From positions 1-39,447 of the forward strand of contig SGYT01000006.1 of the NCBI GenBank assembly GCA_004214055.1: 39,447 bases of DNA, read 5' to 3'. Position numbers and translations under genes: made by a program. How positions within the stretch are numbered: the stretch's first letter is position 1; the number at the start of each line of letters is the position of its first letter. This stretch comes from Candidatus Actinomarinales bacterium (lineage in GTDB: Bacteria > Actinomycetota > Acidimicrobiia > Actinomarinales > Actinomarinaceae). The notes below the pieces were generated by a model, which saw only the letters and a program-made list of their open reading frames with translations, made no database searches and was not told the DNA's origin. This document shows, in pieces, positions 34,491 to 39,447 of the stretch.

Positions 34491-36152
34491 CTAACCTGTT
34501 ACAGCTCCCTTATCAGCACCTGTAACTAATTTAGAATATTTATTTAGAACTCCAGAATTGTACCTTGGCTCAGGGTTTGTATATTTTTTTAATCTTTTTT
34601 CTATTTCGTCTTCATCAACATTTAGATTTAGTTCCCTTTTTTTTAAGTCCAAGCTTATTTCATCACCAGTTTCACAAATTGCAATCGGTCCATTATCGAA
34701 ACTTTCAGGAGTAACATGTCCAATGCATAAACCAGTTGTCCCACCGGAGAATCTTCCATCTGTGATAAGTAATACATCTTTACCTAGACCTGCTCCTTTC
34801 ATTGCGGCAGTTATTTGTAACATCTCTCTCATTCCAGGTCCCCCTTTTGGCCCTTCATTTCTAATTACAACAACCTCTCCTTTATTAATTTTATTATTAA
34901 AAAGAGCATCCAATGCTTCTTGCTCGCTATCAAAAACATTTGCTGGTCCTTTGAATGTATTAATTTCTATACCTGCAACCTTTACAACTGATCCATTAGG
35001 TGACAGAGATCCTCTTAATATTGCTAGACCTCCCTCTTTAGAAATTGGATTATCCGGAAAATAAACAACATCTTGATCTTTAGGTATTTCAATATTCTCT
35101 AAGTTCTCTCCAACTGTTTTTCCAGTCACCGTTAAACAATTTGGATCTATTAATTTATTCTCGAGCAGTATTTTTGATACAACAGGAACCCCTCCAATCT
35201 TATCAAGGTCGACCATATGATATTTCCCAAATGGTTTCATATCTGCAAGGTGTGGTACATCTCTTGCAAGTTCATCAAATATATCAATAGTTAAAGCAAC
35301 TTTTGCTTCATAAGCAATAGCTAACAAGTGCAATACTGCATTCGTACTTCCTCCAAGAGACAGCACTGTAGTTATTGCATTATGAAAAGCTTCTTTAGTC
35401 ATTATGTCTCTAGGTTTTAAATCATTTTTTAACAAATAATTGAGTTGATTTCCTGTTTCCTTAGCTGCTTTTCTCAATCTTTGATCTTCGGCTTGTATTG
35501 AAGCTGTTCCTGGAAGACTCATTCCGATAGCCTCACCAACTGAAGCCATTGTATTAGCTGTGAACATTCCTGCACAAGACCCTTGCCCTGGACAAGCAGC
35601 ACATTCTATTTCATATAGTTCCTCTTCTGAGATTAAGCCTTTTTCCAATGCACCAATTCCTTCAAAGACATCGACTATAGATATATCTTTACCTTTATAC
35701 TCACCTGGTAAGCTACTTCCTCCATAAAGAAATATGGCTGGTCTATTTATACGTGCTGAAGCCATCAGCATTCCAGGTAAAGATTTATCACAACCAGCTA
35801 TTGTTACCATCCCATCAAATCTTTCTGCATGCATTACTAACTCTACAGAGTCAGCAATTACCTCTCGAGATACTAAAGATGCTCTCATTCCTTCATGTCC
35901 CATCGATATACCGTCTGAGACAGCTATCGTTGAAAAAATTAATCCAGCTGAAATATCTCCATTAACACCTTCTTTTGCATGTACAGAAAGTTCTGGACCA
36001 GTTAGGTTACATGGTGTAACCTCATTTCCTGCAGAAACTATACCAACTTGAAACTTCTGAAAATCTTCATCTTTAAGCCCAACAGCTCTCAACATTGCAC
36101 GAGCAGCTGACTTTTCTACTCCCTGCGTAACATCATCTGAAAATTTAACCAT
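34491..36152 (-). CDS. ilvD: Dihydroxy-acid dehydratase
   Basis: IlvD makes the 2-keto acid precursors of valine and isoleucine. The 553-residue protein has the cluster-binding cysteines Cys48 (EVTPCN), Cys121 ([10 protein letters not shown]) and Cys193 ([16 protein letters not shown]), as in the [2Fe-2S] type. Other motifs are [21 protein letters not shown] and TDGRFSGGT near the C-terminus. It is 14 bp after queG on the minus strand and so is separated from the divergent ilvBN genes although it acts in the same pathway. Confidence 0.98.
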   Translation of the reverse strand: MVKFSDDVTQGVEKSAARAMLRAVGLKDEDFQKFQVGIVSAGNEVTPCNLTGPELSVHAKEGVNGDISAGLIFSTIAVSDGISMGHEGMRASLVSREVIADSVELVMHAERFDGMVTIAGCDKSLPGMLMASARINRPAIFLYGGSSLPGEYKGKDISIVDVFEGIGALEKGLISEEELYEIECAACPGQGSCAGMFTANTMASVGEAIGMSLPGTASIQAEDQRLRKAAKETGNQLNYLLKNDLKPRDIMTKEAFHNAITTVLSLGGSTNAVLHLLAIAYEAKVALTIDIFDELARDVPHLADMKPFGKYHMVDLDKIGGVPVVSKILLENKLIDPNCLTVTGKTVGENLENIEIPKDQDVVYFPDNPISKEGGLAILRGSLSPNGSVVKVAGIEINTFKGPANVFDSEQEALDALFNNKINKGEVVVIRNEGPKGGPGMREMLQITAAMKGAGLGKDVLLITDGRFSGGTTGLCIGHVTPESFDNGPIAICETGDEISLDLKKRELNLNVDEDEIEKRLKKYTNPEPRYNSGVLNKYSKLVTGADKGAVTG

Positions 36153-36166
36153 AGATTAAGGATAGA

Positions 36167-37270
36167 TTATTTGTTTGAGTAAATCATTTCATTTAATCTT
36201 TGATACTCTTGTAAAATCATTTCACTTTTTTCATTTTTGATATCTAGATATTGAGTTACGATCTCAAAGTCTCCTATCTTCCATAAGCCCCAAATGCAAT
36301 AAAATCTTATAAGATCAGAATGAGATTTTAATAAACTAATAAATATCTCTTTAGTATCACTAGATGGATTATTAGCTAGAGCAATAATTGCATTCCTTTT
36401 TAAATAATCACCATTTCTTTTTGGAATGTAAAACCAATTATATAATCTAACTAAATCGTCGCTTTCACTATTAAGAACTTGTACAAGATCAACAGATGTG
36501 TCAGTATTAATATTCATTACACTTCCTTGTCCTGGTGGACAAGATATGAGACATTCATCGCAACCATAAAACCTGTTGCCAATTTGTGCTCTCATATCAT
36601 GTGGAATGATGTCTGGTGATTGTAGCCAATATGAAATGCACTTATTTGAATCTAAAATAAACTCCTCATCTAGTGCACTTGTAGGACATGAAATCTGACA
36701 AAGATTGCAGCTTCCACATGAATAATCTTTTTCAGCCGCTAGATCAAATTTTTTCTCTACATATATATTTCCAATTAATTGCCACGGGCCTTTTCCTGGA
36801 GAAAGCATCATTGTACTTTTTCCTTGCCAGCCTAAACCTGATTGTTCAAAAAATAATCTGTCATAATGTTTTGGATTATCAATAAACTCTGCTGTTCTTA
36901 AATTATTTTTTTTAAAATGTTCCTTGATTTGATTTATGAATTCTTTTAATGGTATGTAATAATCTTTTTTTGCAAATCTTGCAATCGAGCCTCTGCCTGG
37001 TAAAAACCCTAAGTTAGAGTAATTTTCGGTTATATATGAGTATGAGACAACTATGCACGATTCAGCCCACTCAAATTTATCTCCTAATCCTGAATAATTT
37101 GGATCAGAGAAAGTAAATTTCATATTTGCATGTCTATTTTCTTCTTTTGCTCTATTTATCTCTAAGGATTTATTCAATTGTGAAGGGAGTCTGACGACAG
37201 ATATATTAAACCCATCAGGTATGTCTATATTATTTTCAGATAAATAATTTAATAGATTTATATCTTTCAT
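36167..37270 (-). CDS. queG: Epoxyqueuosine reductase QueG
   Basis: QueG performs the last step of queuosine synthesis in tRNA, reducing epoxyqueuosine with cobalamin. The N-terminal cobalamin-binding part contains PGRGSIARFAKKDYY and FFEQSGLGWQGKST (140-153). The two [4Fe-4S] clusters use C185-GSC-NLC-QISCP (185, 188, 191, 195), Cys211, and YGCDECLISCP (237, 240, 244). The C-terminal part (about 275-365) is helical and HEAT-like. Length 367 is normal. It starts a six-gene minus-strand run and is divergent from the ilv leader, with 30 bp between the start codons. Confidence 0.96.
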   Translation of the reverse strand: MKDINLLNYLSENNIDIPDGFNISVVRLPSQLNKSLEINRAKEENRHANMKFTFSDPNYSGLGDKFEWAESCIVVSYSYITENYSNLGFLPGRGSIARFAKKDYYIPLKEFINQIKEHFKKNNLRTAEFIDNPKHYDRLFFEQSGLGWQGKSTMMLSPGKGPWQLIGNIYVEKKFDLAAEKDYSCGSCNLCQISCPTSALDEEFILDSNKCISYWLQSPDIIPHDMRAQIGNRFYGCDECLISCPPGQGSVMNINTDTSVDLVQVLNSESDDLVRLYNWFYIPKRNGDYLKRNAIIALANNPSSDTKEIFISLLKSHSDLIRFYCIWGLWKIGDFEIVTQYLDIKNEKSEMILQEYQRLNEMIYSNK

Positions 37271-37284
37271 TTCTATCAGGTTTT

Positions 37285-37292
37285 ACTATAGT
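37285..37292. promoter_or_regulatory. Palindromic -10 region shared by queG and the ilv leader
   Basis: ACTATAGT is its own reverse complement and therefore gives a TATAGT box on both strands (37287-37292 on plus; 37290-37285 on minus). On the plus strand 8 nt separate it from the leader peptide ATG, so that transcript would be nearly leaderless. On the minus strand the box ends 14 nt before the queG ATG. The two promoters would compete for one site. Confidence 0.4.
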
Positions 37293-37300
37293 TAATTCTA

Positions 37301-37351
37301 ATGAAAAAATTAGAAATCTTAATTACTTTATTAGTGCTAGTGCTTATGTAG
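37301..37351 (+). CDS. ilv leader peptide
   Basis: The frame encodes MKKLEILITLLVLVLM and a TAG stop. Ten of its 16 residues are Leu, Ile or Val, the products of the pathway controlled by ilvB. It lies just upstream of a factor-independent terminator before ilvB. This is the classic layout of ribosome-mediated attenuation, known for ilvBNC in corynebacteria and for enterobacterial ilv operons. The start would be leaderless, as a TATAGT box ends 8 nt upstream and no Shine-Dalgarno sequence is seen. Confidence 0.8.
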   Translation: MKKLEILITLLVLVLM

Positions 37352-37375
37352 CGCTCATTAGTATGTATTGAGCGC
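37351..37375 (+). promoter_or_regulatory. Attenuator hairpin upstream of the ilv terminator
   Basis: GCGCTCA (37351-37357) and TGAGCGC (37369-37375) form a 7-bp stem with an 11-nt loop that starts at the last base of the leader peptide stop codon. The tandem AGTGCT AGTGCT in the peptide codons (37333-37344) could instead pair with AGCGCT (37350-37355). A ribosome at the stop codon would cover the 5' arm, as expected of an attenuator element. The stem shares only one base with the terminator, so how it would prevent termination is not clear. Confidence 0.6.
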
Positions 37376-37402
37376 CTCCTTGAACTAAGGAGGTTTTTTT
37401 TT
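37375..37402 (+). terminator. Factor-independent terminator (ilv attenuator)
   Basis: CCTCCTT (37375-37381) and AAGGAGG (37387-37393) form a perfect 7-bp stem with a 5-nt loop, followed by nine T residues (37394-37402). It lies between the leader peptide and ilvB, so it can stop transcription before ilvB. AGGAGG in the 3' arm also resembles a ribosome binding site, though it is rather far from the ilvB ATG. It is the only clear terminator of this type I see in the window. Confidence 0.9.
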
Positions 37403-37412
37403 GAGGATGGAT

Positions 37413-39125
37413 ATGACAAAAGAAACGTTATCTGGAGCAGAATTAATAGTTAGAACCCTTGAATATTTAAAAATTTCTACGGTTTTTGGACTCCCAGGTG
37501 GTGCAATATTGCCTGCTTATGATCCGTTGTATGACAGCCCTATAAGACACATTTTAGCAAGACATGAACAAGGTGCCGGCCATATGGCGGAAGGCTATGC
37601 ACAAGCTACAGGAGAACTTGGGGTAGTAATAGCAACCTCCGGACCTGGTGCAACAAACTTAATAACCTCATTGAACAATGCTTTAATGGACTCGACCCCA
37701 TTGCTTGCCATAACTGGACAAGTTGCAACAGAAGCAATAGGTAACGACGCTTTCCAGGAAGCTTACACAGTTGGGTTAACCATCTCAGCAACAAAACATA
37801 ATTATCTAGTTACTGATGTGAAAGAAATTCCTCAGATACTTCTTGAAGCTAAACATATTGCTACATCAGGTAGGCCTGGTCCTGTTTTAGTGGACATTCC
37901 TAAAGACATTTTGAATGACAAAACAAGTTGGGTAGAACCTAAGTTAGAAGAACTACCAGGTTATAAACCAACTTTAGAAGCAAACCCTAGGATGATTCAA
38001 CAAGCAGCTGAATTAATAAAAAATTCTAAAAAACCAATTCTGTATGTTGGTGGAGGGATAATACATTCAAAAGCCAACCAAGATCTGTTTGAGTTATCTA
38101 CAAAATATAATATACCTGTTGTTACAACTCTTATGGGTAGAGGAGCTTTCCCAGATGGCAATGACTTGTGTATAGGAATGCCTGGTATGCATGGTAATTA
38201 TACAGCAACAACCTCTATGCAGAATTCTGACTTACTTATTGCTTTAGGAGTGAGGTTTGATGACCGAGTTACCGCAAATCCTAAATTTTTTGCTCAAAAA
38301 GCCAAAGTCATCCATGCTGACATAGATCCTGCTGAAATAGGGAAAGTAAGAGAACCAGAAGTTCCTATTGTTGGAGATGCAAAAAGTGTAATTAAAGGTT
38401 TGATTGAAACATTAGGAGATACAAAAGTAGATACAAAAGATTGGCTTAAAGAGATAAAAGAAATGAAAAAAAGTTATCCTTTAAGTTATGACCAAGAAGA
38501 AAAAGGTCCACTTAAAGTTCCATATGTTCTAGAAGAGCTACAAAAAATGTCAGAAGAAGATTCCATAGTTGTTTCTGGAGTTGGCCAACACCAAATGTGG
38601 ATTTCTCTTCATTGGAAATTTACTTCCCCTAACACTTGGTTAAATTCTGGCGGTTTAGGCACAATGGGTTATTCACTTCCTGCAGCAATTGGAGCAAAAG
38701 CTGCATTTCCTGAGAAGCAAGTTCTTGCTTTAGATGGAGATGGTTGTTTCCAAATGACTTGCCAAGAGTTAATTACTGCATCTACTGAAAACATACCATT
38801 AAAGATAGTAGTTTTTAACAATGGAAATCATGGAATGGTAAGGCAATGGCAAAAAATATTTTATGATCATAGATTCTCAGCATCTGAACTAACTCATCAT
38901 ACGCCAGATTATGTAGCTCTTGCTGAAGCTATGGGAGCAGTTGGGCTTAGGATGGTTGAAAAATCGGATGTTAATAGAGTGTTCGAAGAAATGTTCAAAG
39001 TTAATGATAGGCCTGTACTAGTTGATTGTGTTGTAGACCCCGATGACATGGTCTTCCCAATGGTTCCAGCAGGCGGTAGTAATGATGTAGTACTTTTAAA
39101 TGAAGATGACTTGAAGAAAATATGA
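37413..39125 (+). CDS. ilvB: Acetolactate synthase large subunit
   Basis: IlvB with IlvN makes acetolactate or acetohydroxybutyrate, the first common step of branched-chain amino acid synthesis, using thiamine diphosphate. The 570-residue protein has VFGLPGGAILP (24-34), RHEQGAGHMAEGYA with the catalytic Glu52, GPGATNL, RFDDRVT and the ThDP/Mg motif starting GDG (442-444). I choose the ATG at 37413 because GAGG lies 6 nt upstream and homologues begin there; TTG 37401 and ATG 37407 are in frame. The stop overlaps the ilvN ATG (ATGA). Confidence 0.97.
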   Translation: MTKETLSGAELIVRTLEYLKISTVFGLPGGAILPAYDPLYDSPIRHILARHEQGAGHMAEGYAQATGELGVVIATSGPGATNLITSLNNALMDSTPLLAITGQVATEAIGNDAFQEAYTVGLTISATKHNYLVTDVKEIPQILLEAKHIATSGRPGPVLVDIPKDILNDKTSWVEPKLEELPGYKPTLEANPRMIQQAAELIKNSKKPILYVGGGIIHSKANQDLFELSTKYNIPVVTTLMGRGAFPDGNDLCIGMPGMHGNYTATTSMQNSDLLIALGVRFDDRVTANPKFFAQKAKVIHADIDPAEIGKVREPEVPIVGDAKSVIKGLIETLGDTKVDTKDWLKEIKEMKKSYPLSYDQEEKGPLKVPYVLEELQKMSEEDSIVVSGVGQHQMWISLHWKFTSPNTWLNSGGLGTMGYSLPAAIGAKAAFPEKQVLALDGDGCFQMTCQELITASTENIPLKIVVFNNGNHGMVRQWQKIFYDHRFSASELTHHTPDYVALAEAMGAVGLRMVEKSDVNRVFEEMFKVNDRPVLVDCVVDPDDMVFPMVPAGGSNDVVLLNEDDLKKI

Positions 39126-39447
39126 GTGAAAGAATCCTAAGCGTTCTAGTTGAAGATAAGCCAGGAGTATTAGCTAGGGTTGCATTAACTATTTCTAGAA
39201 GAGGATTCAATATTAATTCTTTATCTGTGGGGCCAACAAATATTGAAGGTAGATCAAAGATGACGATAGTTACAGAACTTGAGTCAGTAGAGCAAGTAAA
39301 AAAACAATTAAACAAGCTAGTAAATGTGATAAAGATTGTTGAATTAGATCCAGATAATACTATTGAATCTGAAGTTTTACTTATGAAAGTATCAATTAAC
39401 AAAGAAACTCAAACATCTGTTATTGAAAAAGCTTCTTTATCGGGAGC
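39122..39447 (+). CDS. ilvN: Acetolactate synthase small (regulatory) subunit, partial
   Basis: The gene starts with ATG overlapping the ilvB stop and is cut by the window end after 108 codons. The N-terminal ACT domain is clear: SVLVEDKPGVLARVALTISR followed by GFNINSLSVGPT and SKMTIVTE. This domain binds valine or another branched-chain amino acid and feeds back on IlvB. The region after about residue 75 (VVELDP-like, then LLMKV) matches the start of the second domain. ilvC may follow outside the window. Confidence 0.95.
   Translation, partial: MSERILSVLVEDKPGVLARVALTISRRGFNINSLSVGPTNIEGRSKMTIVTELESVEQVKKQLNKLVNVIKIVELDPDNTIESEVLLMKVSINKETQTSVIEKASLSG

Noticed and set aside
34558-36051. 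Long plus-strand open frames (168 and 105 codons) across ilvD
   Set aside because: They are antisense shadows of ilvD, whose catalytic motifs cover the same bases.
39001-39402. 133-codon open frame on the minus strand at the window end
   Set aside because: It lies opposite ilvB and ilvN, which have clear family motifs, and its translation resembles no family.
1-39447. CRISPR array, insertion sequence, prophage or toxin-antitoxin system
   Set aside because: No regularly spaced direct repeats, transposase or integrase genes, or recognisable toxin pairs were seen on either strand; nearly all bases belong to housekeeping genes.

Overview
The window looks like part of the chromosome of a streamlined, very AT-rich actinobacterium (about 30% GC by eye). 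The gene order ftsZ-pgeF-yggS-sepF-yggT, then a DksA/TraR-like gene, lspA, an RluA-type gene and dnaE, together with a DUF3040 gene, a MerR gene, an HNH gene and mraZ ahead of the division and cell wall cluster, is an actinobacterial arrangement. AT-richness, many 1-14 bp gene overlaps and a lack of gaps over about 120 bp point to a small free-living genome. The marine 'Candidatus Actinomarina' type is my best guess; this is inference from gene order and composition, not a database match.

Layout. 1-1131: tRNA-Leu(CAA), a small membrane-anchored protein and a YczE-like membrane protein. 1132-3042 (minus): nth, ccdA and a shortened ygfZ. 3083-4849: an EamA transporter, a small membrane protein (minus) and thyX. 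4851-10081 (minus): dksA-like, lspA, rluA-like, dnaE and a small conserved-looking protein. 10203-13334: ileS (plus). 13331-30023 (minus): one long run from DUF3040, MerR and HNH into mraZ-rsmH-ftsL-ftsI-murE-mraY-murD-ftsW-murG-murC-murB-ftsQ-ftsZ-pgeF-yggS-sepF-yggT. 30062-31085: a histidine phosphatase and two small membrane proteins. 31070-37270 (minus): a likely operon queG-ilvD-metallophosphoesterase-ROK kinase-luciferase-like protein-threonine aldolase. 37301-39447: a leader peptide and terminator, then ilvB and ilvN (cut by the window end). No stretch over 300 bases lacks a gene.

How it works together. The central cluster makes the peptidoglycan precursor (MurB, C, D, E; MraY; MurG), the divisome core (FtsZ, SepF, FtsQ, FtsL, FtsW, FtsI) and its regulator MraZ. 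murF and divIVA are missing from their usual places. The right end holds branched-chain amino acid synthesis (ilvD divergent from ilvBN).

The most interesting signals are regulatory: (1) a near-perfect 20-bp inverted repeat enclosing a second hairpin between mraZ and rsmH, which would bury the rsmH start codon; (2) 10-bp phased GTG boxes over the mraZ promoter, like known MraZ operators; (3) an ilv attenuator with a 16-residue Leu/Ile/Val-rich leader peptide that may be translated without a leader; (4) an RluA-family gene whose conserved N-terminus has no ATG, GTG or TTG and may start at AUA.
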